DNA of 64,000 bases, from assembly GCA_900316055.1 (NCBI GenBank), contig ONBK01000003.1, positions 62,001 to 126,000 of the forward strand. The letters are read 5' to 3'. The stretch is from an uncultured Bacteroidales bacterium (GTDB lineage: Bacteria; Bacteroidota; Bacteroidia; Bacteroidales; P3). Under the pieces are notes generated by a model. That model worked only from the letters and a program-made list of their open reading frames with translations. It did not search any database and was not told the DNA's origin. This document shows positions 49,788 through 59,359 of this stretch, piece after piece. Both the position numbers and the translations under genes were made by a program. Each line of letters begins with the position of its first letter. The stretch's first letter is position 1.

Positions 49788-50837
49788 ATGATACCATTAT
49801 TCAAACCATACATGCCGCAAGAATTGCCTGAAGTAGACTCCATTCTACATTCTGGAGCCTTGGCTTATGGCAAGTGGGGACGCGAGTTTGAAAAGCGTTT
49901 GGGTGAATATGTTGGCAACAACCAAATACTTGCCACCAACAGCTTCAATGCAGCCTATCAAGTGGCCATCACAACCCTTGGTCTCCAGCCAGATGACGAG
50001 GTGATAGGTTCGCCCATGACTTGTTTAGCCTCCAACCAACCCTTTGCTACCCAACATGTGAAAGTGATTTGGGCTGACATTGAGCCTACTTCGGGTATGC
50101 TGGATGTGGAGGATGTCCGCAAGAAGATTACACCTTGCACCAAGGCCATCCTTATTAACCATTTCTGCGGCTATGTGGGTTATGTAGATGAAATACTTGC
50201 CTTGGCAAAAGAAAAAGGCTTATATGTGATAGAGGATGCCATTGAAGGGTTTGGTTCGGAATATAAGGGAAAGAAAGTTGGCAACCTTGGTGCTGATGTA
50301 ACGGTCTATTCCTTCCAGACGGTTCGATTGCCTAATACTATCGACGGTGGTGCTGTGTCATTCAAGGATGCAAATCTTTACGAGAAAGCTGTTTTGGTAC
50401 GTGATTATGGAATTGACCGCCCCAAGTTTCGTGATGACATGAACGAAATCAGTCTTCTTTGCGACATTGCCCTTCCTGGCTATGGTGCAACACCATCTGA
50501 AATCAATTCTTATGTGGGCTGCTTGCAGATGGAGGTGATTGACGAACTGCTTGAAAAGCAGCAACAGCAAGCTCGCAAATGGGATGCAACGTTTCAGCAG
50601 GATCGTGTAAAGCCAGTTTCTATTGTTGCCAATACGAAGCCCAATTATTGGGTTTATGGAATTTTGGCTGACAACAAACGTGAGTTTATGCAAGAATGGC
50701 GCGATAAAGGCTATTATGCCTCTGGCGTTCACCTTCCAAATACATATTATTCAGTTTTTGGCAGTCAGCCAGAACTGAAGGGTGTTAAGGAGTTTTATAG
50801 CAAATATGTAGCACTGCCTTGCGGGTGGTGGATGTAG
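49788..50837 (+). CDS. DegT-family aminotransferase homologue lacking the PLP lysine
   Basis: A 349-residue DegT/DnrJ/EryC1-family protein, clearly related to the enzyme at 43078 (FKPYMPQELPEV, NSFNAAYQVAITTLG, EDAIEGFGSEYKG). Where that enzyme has the cofactor lysine (FSLQAIKHMTTVDGG) this one has Arg180 (YSFQTVRLPNTIDGG), so a Schiff base with PLP cannot form in the usual way. It also ends at ALPCGWWM, about 17 residues earlier than the paralogue. Either it is a decayed enzyme or a non-catalytic partner. The next gene is also damaged. Confidence 0.85.
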   Translation: MIPLFKPYMPQELPEVDSILHSGALAYGKWGREFEKRLGEYVGNNQILATNSFNAAYQVAITTLGLQPDDEVIGSPMTCLASNQPFATQHVKVIWADIEPTSGMLDVEDVRKKITPCTKAILINHFCGYVGYVDEILALAKEKGLYVIEDAIEGFGSEYKGKKVGNLGADVTVYSFQTVRLPNTIDGGAVSFKDANLYEKAVLVRDYGIDRPKFRDDMNEISLLCDIALPGYGATPSEINSYVGCLQMEVIDELLEKQQQQARKWDATFQQDRVKPVSIVANTKPNYWVYGILADNKREFMQEWRDKGYYASGVHLPNTYYSVFGSQPELKGVKEFYSKYVALPCGWWM

Positions 50838-50847
50838 ATTTAATAAA

Positions 50848-51424
50848 ATGAGATTAAAAAATATAGTAAGACAGATTTTGAATCTGTTATTTAGAGACAA
50901 TAATTTGATTGTTTGTAAAATAAAAAATGGGGGGGTAATTATTGATCCCTCAACCAGCCTTTTTAATTGTCGTTTTTCTGTTGCAAAAGGTGCGCGTTTA
51001 GAGGTTGGAAAAAATGTACTTTGAAAGGTGTTAGTATTTGTGTGGAATCAGGGGGAAAGGTTGTCATAGGAAACAATGTTGTTATTAATGCAACTAGTAA
51101 ATCTCGGACAATATTAAATGCATTTGGAGGAGAAAATATAATTATTGGAGACGATTGTCTCTTGTCAGATAGTATACAAATTCACAATACAGATTATCAT
51201 TCTTTAATAAGTAACGGTAAAAGATACAATTATCCCAAAAGTATTATCATTGGTTCACATTGTTGGATTGGTTTAAATGCAATTATTCTAAAAGGAGTTG
51301 AATTATCTAATGACACTGTTGTTGGCGCATGCTCAGTTGTAAGTAAAACGGTACATGTTTAGCAGGTAATCCTACACGAGTAGTAAAAACAGATATCCAA
51401 TGGGATATTAAAAATATTATTTAG
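50848..51424 (+). pseudogene. hexapeptide acyltransferase with two frameshifts
   Basis: Reading from ATG at 50848, MRLKNIVRQILNLLFRDNN leads into VAKGARLEVGKNV and stops at TGA (51022-51024). The next frame continues LKGVSICVESGGKVVIGNNVV to SVVSKTV; the third frame finishes AGNPTRVVKTDIQWDIKNII with TAG at 51422-51424. The three pieces together make one normal left-handed beta-helix acetyltransferase of about 190 residues, so two single-base losses (about 51009-51019 and 51355-51361) have broken it. A G7 run (about 50929-50935) lies upstream and is currently in frame. Sequencing error is the alternative. Confidence 0.82.
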
Positions 51425-51426
51425 TT

Positions 51427-52545
51427 ATGAAGTTATTGTCTATAGTAATACCCACTAGGGGAAGGGAGTTCTATTGTATTGAAGCAATTAAGGACATTCT
51501 CTCATATAAAAGAGATGACTTTGAATTAGTGATATGCGATAATTCAGATACCGACCAAATAGATGAGTATTTACAAGCTAATCCCGATGAAAGAGTGGTA
51601 TACCAACATATCCGTGGTCGCATTAATTCTGTAATCAATATGGATACTGCCATGCGGATGGCAACTGGGGAGTATGTATGCATGATCGGTGACGATGATA
51701 CTATATTGCCGACAATATTTGATGCTGTCTTACTGGCTAAGAATAATGATTATAATATAGTCTCACCTCGTGATGTGGTGGTTTATTTTTGGCCAAAAGC
51801 ACTTAAAGAAGAGGGCGTCTTATCCTGGGCTTTGCGAGTTAATGAAGGTGGGGCAACAGAAATGGATAGTGAGTCGCAGTTAAAGGCTTTTGTTAAAAAT
51901 GGATGTTTGACTTATTCCGATGTACTTCCAAGAATATACCACGGAATAGTAAAAAGAAATATTCTCGAAAAAATTTTAAATGAAACCGGACATATAATTG
52001 GGGGGCTTTCACCAGATATATACCTGTCTATCTCTACAACGTGTAACAGTAAGAAATTTACTGTTATCAAATTCCCTATAACAATTGCTGGCGCTTGTCC
52101 AAGAAGTACAACATCAGAAAGCAACACTGGAGGGCATAGAGGTAGAATAGAGGATGCTCCTCACCTGTTCAATCGAGGGCCTTACGTATGGGATGAAAGA
52201 ATACCTCGCATATATACTGTTCAAACGATATGGGCGGAGACAGCAATGAAAGCCTTTGAAGAGATGGGAAGGACGGAGTTGATCAAACAGATCAATCAGG
52301 GATACTTGTATGCTGAAATGATTAGGAAAAATAGAACTATGATAAAGGATTTGATACCGGCGATTAAGTATGCTAGACCTATTAGTGGTAATGTGCTTAA
52401 TATGCTTAATTTCTCAAGATATTTTTTATTAAAGCCTATACAGCGTTTAGGAAGGGGAGAAATAAAGTCAAGGAGCATAGAAGATGTAAAGAGCATTTCT
52501 ATTGCTTCAAAGATGTACATGGAAATTATTAATGAACACGTATGA
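51427..52545 (+). CDS. glycosyltransferase family 2
   Basis: A 372-residue GT2-like enzyme: LSIVIPTRGREFYCIEAIKD at the N-terminus, FELVICDNSDTDQI and the acidic MIGDDDTILPTIFDAV near residue 90. No membrane helix is obvious. It is predicted to add a sugar to the repeat unit in the cytoplasm. It starts 2 bases after the damaged acetyltransferase gene and its end overlaps the polymerase gene by 4 bases. Confidence 0.86.
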   Translation: MKLLSIVIPTRGREFYCIEAIKDILSYKRDDFELVICDNSDTDQIDEYLQANPDERVVYQHIRGRINSVINMDTAMRMATGEYVCMIGDDDTILPTIFDAVLLAKNNDYNIVSPRDVVVYFWPKALKEEGVLSWALRVNEGGATEMDSESQLKAFVKNGCLTYSDVLPRIYHGIVKRNILEKILNETGHIIGGLSPDIYLSISTTCNSKKFTVIKFPITIAGACPRSTTSESNTGGHRGRIEDAPHLFNRGPYVWDERIPRIYTVQTIWAETAMKAFEEMGRTELIKQINQGYLYAEMIRKNRTMIKDLIPAIKYARPISGNVLNMLNFSRYFLLKPIQRLGRGEIKSRSIEDVKSISIASKMYMEIINEHV

Positions 52546-53777
52546 AGAAGGCTTCTTTTTATATATTCTATATCTTTTTACTTGTAATATACTTGTATAG
52601 TATTGTTTTTGATTTTTTCCCTCTGAGTACTAAAATTATTTTAGAGATAGTCGGATTATTTTCATGTGCTAAGTATTTTGCAAATGGAAACTATAGATTA
52701 AAAAAAGAATATAGAACAATAATAACATTAATACTTTTTATTGTTGTCTGGGATATTATTACTAGTTCCTTAAATGGTAAAAGTGATTTCCATTTGATTA
52801 AAGATATTGTTCCTATACTTGGAAGTATTTTTGGTGCTCAGTATCTATATTCCTTATCAAAGCCTTATTTTAATTCTCCCAACAAATTCCTTATAGTAGT
52901 AACCGTTACAATCTTTGGTGAAAGTGTTTTGGCTCTTTTAATGAAGGCTTCACCTGCACTATATGAATTAGTTGATTCTTTTTTAGTGTTTGACTTTGGT
53001 AGTGACACGATTGATGATATATTCGACTTAACAAGAGTGTTCGGAATCGGAAATGCCCACTATTTCGGTGTTTTAGCGACATGTATATTAGGAACAATGA
53101 CTGCAGCTTATCTTTTAACCCTTTCTAAAGGTATGGTTGAAAGAGTACTACTTATAGTAATGTGGATTGTTATATCCTTCACTTCATTCCTAACAGCTAG
53201 GTGGGCGGTATTTATTATAGGTCTTTCTGGGTTATTGTTCGTGTTAAGTTTAAGGCATAACAAACTTAGTACTCAGATTGTGACTGCGTTCTCTTTTCTT
53301 TTTATAGGCTCTATTGTTTTAATTTTTGCAACGCAGAATGTCGATACAGAAGTACAGCAATGGGCATTCGGTTATTTTGTAGACAAAGATTCTAGCGATC
53401 ACTCTGCTGATATTGTTATTGGATGGTGGGAAAATACAAGATTTGATATTAAAACCTTTATAATTGGAGATGCTCAGTATGGTGACCCAAGGGGCGGTTA
53501 TTATATGAACGTAGACATTGGTTATTTCCGAGAAATTTTCTATGGTGGATTAATAGGTTTATCAATAATTATTTATTCGCATGTAAAAATACTGCGATAC
53601 ATTTATCACTATTTTAGAAACAGAATGTTTAAATTGTATTTATATTTTTTGATGTTAGGCTTCTTGGCTGCAATGGCCAAAGGAAACTTAAATATGATGA
53701 CATTCTTCATTCTTATACTTACCTATTATTCAGAAGGCATATTTGAAAAAGTTAAACAGCCTGCATATGTGGGGTAA
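52542..53777 (+). CDS. wzy: O-antigen polymerase (Wzy-like)
   Basis: A 411-residue membrane protein with about 10-11 helices and one larger periplasmic loop in the second half (about residues 265-320, around DTEVQQWAFGYFVDKDSSD and GDPRGGYYMNVDIGYFREIFYGG). The topology, size and position in a locus with Wzx are those of a Wzy polymerase, which joins repeat units in the periplasm. Sequence conservation in this family is too weak for a motif-based call. It begins inside the end of the preceding glycosyltransferase gene. Confidence 0.82.
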   Translation: MKKASFYIFYIFLLVIYLYSIVFDFFPLSTKIILEIVGLFSCAKYFANGNYRLKKEYRTIITLILFIVVWDIITSSLNGKSDFHLIKDIVPILGSIFGAQYLYSLSKPYFNSPNKFLIVVTVTIFGESVLALLMKASPALYELVDSFLVFDFGSDTIDDIFDLTRVFGIGNAHYFGVLATCILGTMTAAYLLTLSKGMVERVLLIVMWIVISFTSFLTARWAVFIIGLSGLLFVLSLRHNKLSTQIVTAFSFLFIGSIVLIFATQNVDTEVQQWAFGYFVDKDSSDHSADIVIGWWENTRFDIKTFIIGDAQYGDPRGGYYMNVDIGYFREIFYGGLIGLSIIIYSHVKILRYIYHYFRNRMFKLYLYFLMLGFLAAMAKGNLNMMTFFILILTYYSEGIFEKVKQPAYVG

Positions 53778-53791
53778 ACAAGACTTGTTAT

Positions 53792-54712
53792 ATGGTACAA
53801 CCTATAGACTTTTATTGTTCGATTTACGAAAAACTGCAATATCGGGATGGTGAAATTTCATTTCTCATGCGACCTTTACGTCGCTTGATAAGGAAGGTTG
53901 CAACCTGGCATATCACATATTGCTGGCATAATAGAATATTTAATATTAAACGTGAGAGGCATGATTTGATTGTTTCCCTAACGACATTTCCCTCACGGAT
54001 TAATATTGTTCATCTGGTGGTGCTTTCAATGTTACATCAGACATTTCTGCCTAAAAAGATCATTTTATGGCTATCGAAGGAGCAGTTTGATAAAAAAGAT
54101 TTGCCAGACTCTTTACTATCATTGGAGAATGAGGTTTTTGAAATCCGTATGGTTGATGGGGATATACGATCTTATAAAAAGTCATATTATGTATTAAAAG
54201 AGTATCCAGAGGATAATGTTTTATTAATAGATGACGATCTTTTCTATCCGACAGATACCATTGAAGTATTGCTACAAGCACTAAAGATGCATCCTAATAC
54301 GGTTATATGTAGATATGGTAGTATTATGAAATATGATTCAGGAAAACCAATGCCATATAATAGTTGGTGGAAAGAAATAGTAGAACCATCTGAAGACAAG
54401 AACCTATTTTTTGGAACTGGTGGAGGAACACTTTTATCAAGACACTTATTATACGATGATGTGGATAATATTGAACTTGCACTTTCACTAGCTCCCTTGG
54501 CAGATGACGTGTGGATGAACGCAATGGTTAACATGAAGAATACACCAAAATATAAAATAAGATATGGATTAATTCTTCCAATCTATCATAATTCGAGCAA
54601 TACATTGACAAGTAAAAATGTAGGCCAGAGCCAGAATGACCTCCAGATTTTAAATGTTCGAGAGAGTTATTTGTCAAATTTGAATATTGATCCTTTCTCT
54701 GAAAGGAAATAA
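53792..54712 (+). CDS. glycosyltransferase-like protein
   Basis: A 306-residue protein with HDLIVSLTTFPSRINIVHL near residue 57, KKIILWLSKEQF and the acidic VLLIDDDLFYPTDTIEVLL near residue 150, consistent with a GT-A glycosyltransferase using a DxD-type metal site. Relatives occur widely in polysaccharide loci; donor and acceptor are unknown. It follows wzy after 14 bases. Confidence 0.75.
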   Translation: MVQPIDFYCSIYEKLQYRDGEISFLMRPLRRLIRKVATWHITYCWHNRIFNIKRERHDLIVSLTTFPSRINIVHLVVLSMLHQTFLPKKIILWLSKEQFDKKDLPDSLLSLENEVFEIRMVDGDIRSYKKSYYVLKEYPEDNVLLIDDDLFYPTDTIEVLLQALKMHPNTVICRYGSIMKYDSGKPMPYNSWWKEIVEPSEDKNLFFGTGGGTLLSRHLLYDDVDNIELALSLAPLADDVWMNAMVNMKNTPKYKIRYGLILPIYHNSSNTLTSKNVGQSQNDLQILNVRESYLSNLNIDPFSERK

Positions 54713-54718
54713 CATTGT

Positions 54719-55226
54719 ATGAAAGAAGTAATTAGTGAATTTTATCATTTTGTTGTTAAAATATTAATGTGGATACCACTTCACATTTTGAGGAAATGTG
54801 TATGCAAATTTGTTTTTAAAAAATATTCTTTCTCCACTTCTATAAGAAGAAATATAGACTTGCGTACTCCATATCGAATAAGCATCGGAAAGTATTGCAA
54901 TATAAACAAAAACTGTGTTTTAGACGGAAAGGGGGGTAATAATTGGAAATAATGTTGACATTATATGGACAGAACAGCATGATTATAACTCGCCCGATTT
55001 CATTTCCATTGAAAAATCTGTAGTTATTGAAGACTACGCTTGGATTGCTTCCCGGGCTACTATTTTGCCAGGAGTGACAATTGGCAGAGGGGCTGTTGTT
55101 GCATGTGGGGCAGTTGTAACCAAGGACGTGCCACCTCTTTGCATAGTAGCAGGTGTCCCTGCAAAACTAATTGGAATTCGAAAAGACGTATTTAATTATA
55201 AATTAGGAACATCATCTATTTTATAA
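54719..55226 (+). pseudogene. hexapeptide acyltransferase frameshifted at a G tract
   Basis: From ATG at 54719 the product runs MKEVISEFYHFVVKILMWIP ... [20 protein letters not shown] and then leaves frame at a run of six G (54931-54936), stopping at TAA 54950-54952. In the other frame from 54936 the family sequence continues [58 protein letters not shown] to TAA at 55224-55226. Both halves are intact, so removal of one G, or addition of two, restores a ~168-residue acetyltransferase. The break at a homopolymer suggests a phase-variable gene rather than random decay. Confidence 0.85.
54931..54936. repeat. G6 tract at the acetyltransferase frameshift
   Basis: The six G lie exactly where the reading frame changes. 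Five or eight would join the two halves (eight gives the DGKGG-V-I-I-G form typical of the family). Confidence 0.85.
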
Positions 55227-55235
55227 AATATTAGA

Positions 55236-56387
55236 ATGAAATATTTTATTTGTGATATTACTGGACGTACTATTAATTATGATGAGGCGCTTTGCGAAGC
55301 TTTAGGAGAGGTTGTGCATCAAGAGTGCAGCGTGGAGTTCTGGTCGCAAGGCGGACATAGGAGTTTGTATTATACATACAGACCTTTTTATAGCGTGGTG
55401 CCGTCTAGGTACAAAAACAGCAGAAGTATATTTGTGCTTTTTTTGAAAGCATTAGATACTATATTTGCTTTTTTTATTGTTTTTTTTCGATTACTGAAGA
55501 ATAAACCAGACGTTTTCCATTTACAATGGCTGCCTTTTCTGTCCTTAGGTAATAGAGGCGCAAACATAGATTTTTTCTTTTTGGAGTTAATGAGAAAAAT
55601 CAGTGCTAGGACGAAGTTCGTTTTTACAATTCATAATATGTGCCCCCATGGGATGAAAGAAGATGGCAGGATGGCTTACAATACACTTTTTGCAAAAGCA
55701 ATGGAGTATTTTGATTGTTATGTTGTACACACTCATAAAACAAAGGACGAAGTATGCCAAACGTTTGGTTTAGCAGAAAATAAGGTTGTAGTTATTCATC
55801 ATGGCGTTTTTATACCAAAAGATATTGTGTTTGAAAGAAAACAATGGGATCAAGCTGATGTACACATAATAATGTATGGGAGTCAGAATTGGTATAAAGG
55901 TACAGATGTTTTGGTTAAAGCATTACAACTTATACCTAATGAGTATAAGGAAAGAATTCATGTAAGAATTTGTGGTGTTGTTGATGGCGAAATGCAAAAA
56001 GAGTGCTCTGATGTAGCAGTTAATGTTGATTTGAGTTGGGACAATTATTATCTAACAGATGAACAGCTGTACAAAAGAATAAATGAATCGGACATAATCG
56101 TTTTACCGTATAGGAGGATATCTCAAAGCGGAGTGTTACTTCTCGCGCTGGCCACCAATAGGATAATTATTACTTCTGATTTGCCAACGTTTAAAGAAAC
56201 TCTTTGTAATTATGACGAAAACTTATTTTTTGAAAGTGAGAATCCTTCCTCTTTAGCAGATCTTATCGTAAGATATATAAATGAGGGAATTGATCGAGAG
56301 GAAGTGCTAGAAAAATTAAGTGAATTAAAAGGTTTATATTCTTGGTCATCTGCAGCAAATAAAACATTACAATTGTATAATAGATAA
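55236..56387 (+). CDS. glycosyltransferase, GT4-like (GT-B)
   Basis: A 383-residue GT-B-type enzyme: HLQWLPFLS and FTIHNMCPHG in the N-terminal domain, VIHHGVF linking to the second, and YGSQNWYKGTDVLVKALQLI, SDIIVLPYRRISQSGVLLLALATNR with the donor-binding acidic region in the C-terminal domain. It is predicted to add a sugar from an NDP donor to the growing repeat unit. It starts 9 bases after the frameshifted acetyltransferase. Confidence 0.86.
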   Translation: MKYFICDITGRTINYDEALCEALGEVVHQECSVEFWSQGGHRSLYYTYRPFYSVVPSRYKNSRSIFVLFLKALDTIFAFFIVFFRLLKNKPDVFHLQWLPFLSLGNRGANIDFFFLELMRKISARTKFVFTIHNMCPHGMKEDGRMAYNTLFAKAMEYFDCYVVHTHKTKDEVCQTFGLAENKVVVIHHGVFIPKDIVFERKQWDQADVHIIMYGSQNWYKGTDVLVKALQLIPNEYKERIHVRICGVVDGEMQKECSDVAVNVDLSWDNYYLTDEQLYKRINESDIIVLPYRRISQSGVLLLALATNRIIITSDLPTFKETLCNYDENLFFESENPSSLADLIVRYINEGIDREEVLEKLSELKGLYSWSSAANKTLQLYNR

Positions 56388-56392
56388 TAGAA

Positions 56393-57412
56393 ATGTTACA
56401 ATTCGTTGGAGATATAAACCTTACAGACTGGGACTTTAGCTTTGGTTTTGGCATTGGAAGCAGAATAGAAAATGGTTTTAATCCGTTTTCTGGTGTCGAA
56501 CGGAATGCGAAGGACTTATGGATTGGTAATTTTGAAGGCGTTGCTTCTGATGTTACCAATAAAACTGGTATGGCTGCTCAGGTTTTCAGAGTTGCACCCG
56601 AAGCATTGAAAAGTTTGCCCCATTTTAATATCTATGGTTTTGCTAATAATCATGCTATGCAGCATGGAAAAGAGGGATACAAACAAACTGTAGATGTATT
56701 AATGAACTTTGGATGTCAATTGTTTGGCTCAAATGATAGGAAGACTATAATAACCGAACATCAAGGAAAGACAGTTTCTTTAACGGGATGCTGCTTTAGG
56801 ATTGATGAATTTACGGAAACGCCTTCTTACTGGTATAATCCAGAATATGCAGAAATAAAAAAGGAGGTAGCGGCCATCCCCTCTGAGACATTTAAAGTTT
56901 TCTTTGTCCATTGGGGGAACGAGTACATAAATAGACCGTCTTCACAGCAGAAGAAGTTTGCACATTGGTTGATTGATGTAGGTTTTGATCTGATTATTGG
57001 AATGCATCCTCATGTACTACAAGGATATGAAAATTATAAAGGAAAGCGAATCTACTATTCATTAGGTAATTTTGTGTTTGATATGGTTTGGGAACCATGC
57101 CGGTATGGTGCAATTGTTGGAGTGGATTTGTCTGGAAAAGAGCCTTTATATATAAATAAATATATTTATATAGATGATTCTTGCGCTCCTCGTGTGGTAC
57201 CAGAAGAAAGTTTACCTCATAAATACCGATTTAATTATTTGAACCAGCGCCTTCTGCTTGATGATAACTCAGAGCAGTATCATAAGGAAATCAACAAGTT
57301 GTACTGTGAATATTCCAAGGCAAACAGAAAAAATGTAATGAAGAATATTTTGCGTCATCCGAGTTTTGGCGTAAACGTTATTAGAGATTTTCTAAATAGA
57401 AGACTAAGATAG
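56393..57412 (+). CDS. CapA-family (PgsA-like) metallophosphatase-fold protein
   Basis: A 339-residue CapA-type protein: LQFVGDINLTDWDF, LWIGNFEG, YGFANNHAMQHG, FFVHWGNEY and IGMHPHVLQGYE, the metal-binding set of the calcineurin-like CapA family. Members are involved in poly-gamma-glutamate or capsule synthesis; the exact reaction is not settled. Here it lies between two glycan-building genes with short gaps. No signal peptide or membrane helix is visible, so it is probably cytoplasmic. Confidence 0.88.
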   Translation: MLQFVGDINLTDWDFSFGFGIGSRIENGFNPFSGVERNAKDLWIGNFEGVASDVTNKTGMAAQVFRVAPEALKSLPHFNIYGFANNHAMQHGKEGYKQTVDVLMNFGCQLFGSNDRKTIITEHQGKTVSLTGCCFRIDEFTETPSYWYNPEYAEIKKEVAAIPSETFKVFFVHWGNEYINRPSSQQKKFAHWLIDVGFDLIIGMHPHVLQGYENYKGKRIYYSLGNFVFDMVWEPCRYGAIVGVDLSGKEPLYINKYIYIDDSCAPRVVPEESLPHKYRFNYLNQRLLLDDNSEQYHKEINKLYCEYSKANRKNVMKNILRHPSFGVNVIRDFLNRRLR

Positions 57413-57428
57413 ATTAATATTAAATATT

Positions 57429-58355
57429 ATGTTTCATCCTACAATGAGTAAATCGGGTAGATTTATTTTTTACCCTTTGATTAAGTTTTGTGAGTGGATG
57501 GGGGAGAACCATCCTGCCCCGTTAGTGAAAATGCGTTATTATGCTTATTTTCATAGATTCCCGAATCTGAAAGATCCGAAGGATATGAACGAGAAGTTGC
57601 TGTACATGAAGTTATATACAGATACTACCCGTTGGACGGAATTGGCTGATAAATATAAAGTTCGTAACTATGTAGAAAAATGCGGTCTTGGTGAGTACCT
57701 TATCCCTTTGGTGGGCGCATGGTATGATGTTAACGACATTGACTTTGACAAACTGCCACAGTCGTTTATCTTTAAGGCCAATAATGGTGTAGGTAAGAGC
57801 GAACTGCTGATGGTCAAAGACAAAAGTAAGTTGAATATCGAAGAGACAAAGAAGTTCCTAGACGGTTTATTGAAGCGCAAGCACGTTGGTGTTCTTTCAG
57901 GTGAGCCCCACTATAGGTCAATGAAACCTTGTATCATCGCTGAGGAATTGTTGCCCTCTGAGGAAGGAGAAAAATCACCAGCGGATTACAAAATATATTG
58001 TGCTAATGGAAAGGCTCGATATATTTGGATGTGCAGTGGACGAGACAGTACGGGTACAGATGTGATGACATATGATTGCAAATGGAATCCACGTCCGGAT
58101 TTGTGTATTTTTGATTCACGATACAGGGAAGGTAAAGTTCGTCCAAAGCCTCAGAATCTAGAAGAGATGATCAGAGTAGCGGAGACTCTGGTAAAGCCCT
58201 TCCCGTTTGTTAGATTAGACCTGTATAACATCAACGGAAAAATATATTTTGGAGAGATGACATTTACTCCGCTTGGAGGTATGGTGAACTTTCATCCCCA
58301 GAGTTTCCTTGACGAGTTAGGAAGTGAGATTGATTTAAATTATCCAAATAATTAA
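57429..58355 (+). CDS. TupA-like ATP-grasp protein
   Basis: A 308-residue ATP-grasp of the TupA-like group: KDPKDMNEKLLYMKLYTDTT, LADKYKVRNYVEKCGLGEYLI, FIFKANNGVGKSELLMVKD and EMTFTPLGGMVNFHPQ with acidic metal ligands. TupA attaches amino-linked groups in teichuronopeptide formation, and relatives are common in polysaccharide loci, where they are thought to make amide bonds or act on the glycan. Specific substrate unknown. Confidence 0.85.
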   Translation: MFHPTMSKSGRFIFYPLIKFCEWMGENHPAPLVKMRYYAYFHRFPNLKDPKDMNEKLLYMKLYTDTTRWTELADKYKVRNYVEKCGLGEYLIPLVGAWYDVNDIDFDKLPQSFIFKANNGVGKSELLMVKDKSKLNIEETKKFLDGLLKRKHVGVLSGEPHYRSMKPCIIAEELLPSEEGEKSPADYKIYCANGKARYIWMCSGRDSTGTDVMTYDCKWNPRPDLCIFDSRYREGKVRPKPQNLEEMIRVAETLVKPFPFVRLDLYNINGKIYFGEMTFTPLGGMVNFHPQSFLDELGSEIDLNYPNN

Positions 58356-58364
58356 ATCCAATTT

Positions 58365-59354
58365 ATGCTATCTGTTATTTGTCCGATATATAACGAGGAG
58401 AAATATATTGCACAGTTTCTTGATTCACTATTACTGCAGGATTATCCAAAGAATGATTTGGAAATATTGCTGGTAGATGGTATGAGTAAAGACAAAACAA
58501 GGGATATTGTAGCAGGATATATTGCCAAATATCCTTTTATTAGGTTAATTGACAACCCTGATAAGATTGTGCCTTATGCGATGAATCGAGGAATTGATGC
58601 GGCTCAAGGTGATATAATTATGCGTTTGGATGCGCATGCGTCATATCAGCCTGATTATTTCTCAGTACTTGTAAATGGACTTTGTAGGCTCAATGCAGAT
58701 AATGTGGGTACTGTGTGCAAGACTGATGTTCTTCATAAGACGCCCAAGACATTAGCCATTCGCGAGGTACTTGGAAATAAGTTTGGAGTAGGGAATTCAA
58801 CATTCCGAACTGGTATTGATCATGAACAGGAGGTGGAAACTGTACCATTCGGTTGCTGGAGAAAAGAGGTGTTTGAAAAGTACGGGAAGTATGATGTTAG
58901 GCTGGTGCGTAACCAGGATATAGAACTGAATAAGCGCATTATTCGTGGAGGCGGAAAAATATATATATTACCTGAAACATACTGTACTTATTTGGCTCGT
59001 GAAACATGGCACGCTTTGGCGAAGAACAATTATGGGAACGGGAAGTGGAATATTTTGACGGTCTATTACACTAGGTTGTTCTCCTCATTATCGGTAAGAC
59101 ATTTTATTCCGTTATTATTTGTTCTTTCTTTGATTATTCCTTTGCTTTTGGCATTGATTTGGTGGCCCTTTGCATTGGTTTCAGCAGTATCGTTATTAGC
59201 ATATACTGTTCTTTTGTCAACGGTCAGTCTTAAACTGGCTGTTCAGAAGCATCTGAATTTCTTTTATTTATTGACTACATTCTACGTGCTTCACTTGTCG
59301 TATGGGTGGGGTAGCCTAGTTGGTATTCTTAAACTGCCATTTACTAAGCGGTAA
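58365..59354 (+). CDS. membrane-associated glycosyltransferase family 2 (ExoA-like)
   Basis: A 329-residue GT2: LSVICPIYNEEKYIAQFLDSLL, EILLVDGMSKDKTRDIV, MRLDAHASYQPDYFSV, the RNQDIELNKRI segment, then about three C-terminal helices (from about residue 245, FIPLLFVLSLIIPLLLALIWW). This fits the ExoA-like succinoglycan-type transferases. It is predicted to act at the cytoplasmic face of the inner membrane. Confidence 0.88.
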   Translation: MLSVICPIYNEEKYIAQFLDSLLLQDYPKNDLEILLVDGMSKDKTRDIVAGYIAKYPFIRLIDNPDKIVPYAMNRGIDAAQGDIIMRLDAHASYQPDYFSVLVNGLCRLNADNVGTVCKTDVLHKTPKTLAIREVLGNKFGVGNSTFRTGIDHEQEVETVPFGCWRKEVFEKYGKYDVRLVRNQDIELNKRIIRGGGKIYILPETYCTYLARETWHALAKNNYGNGKWNILTVYYTRLFSSLSVRHFIPLLFVLSLIIPLLLALIWWPFALVSAVSLLAYTVLLSTVSLKLAVQKHLNFFYLLTTFYVLHLSYGWGSLVGILKLPFTKR

Positions 59355-59359
59355 ACCAA

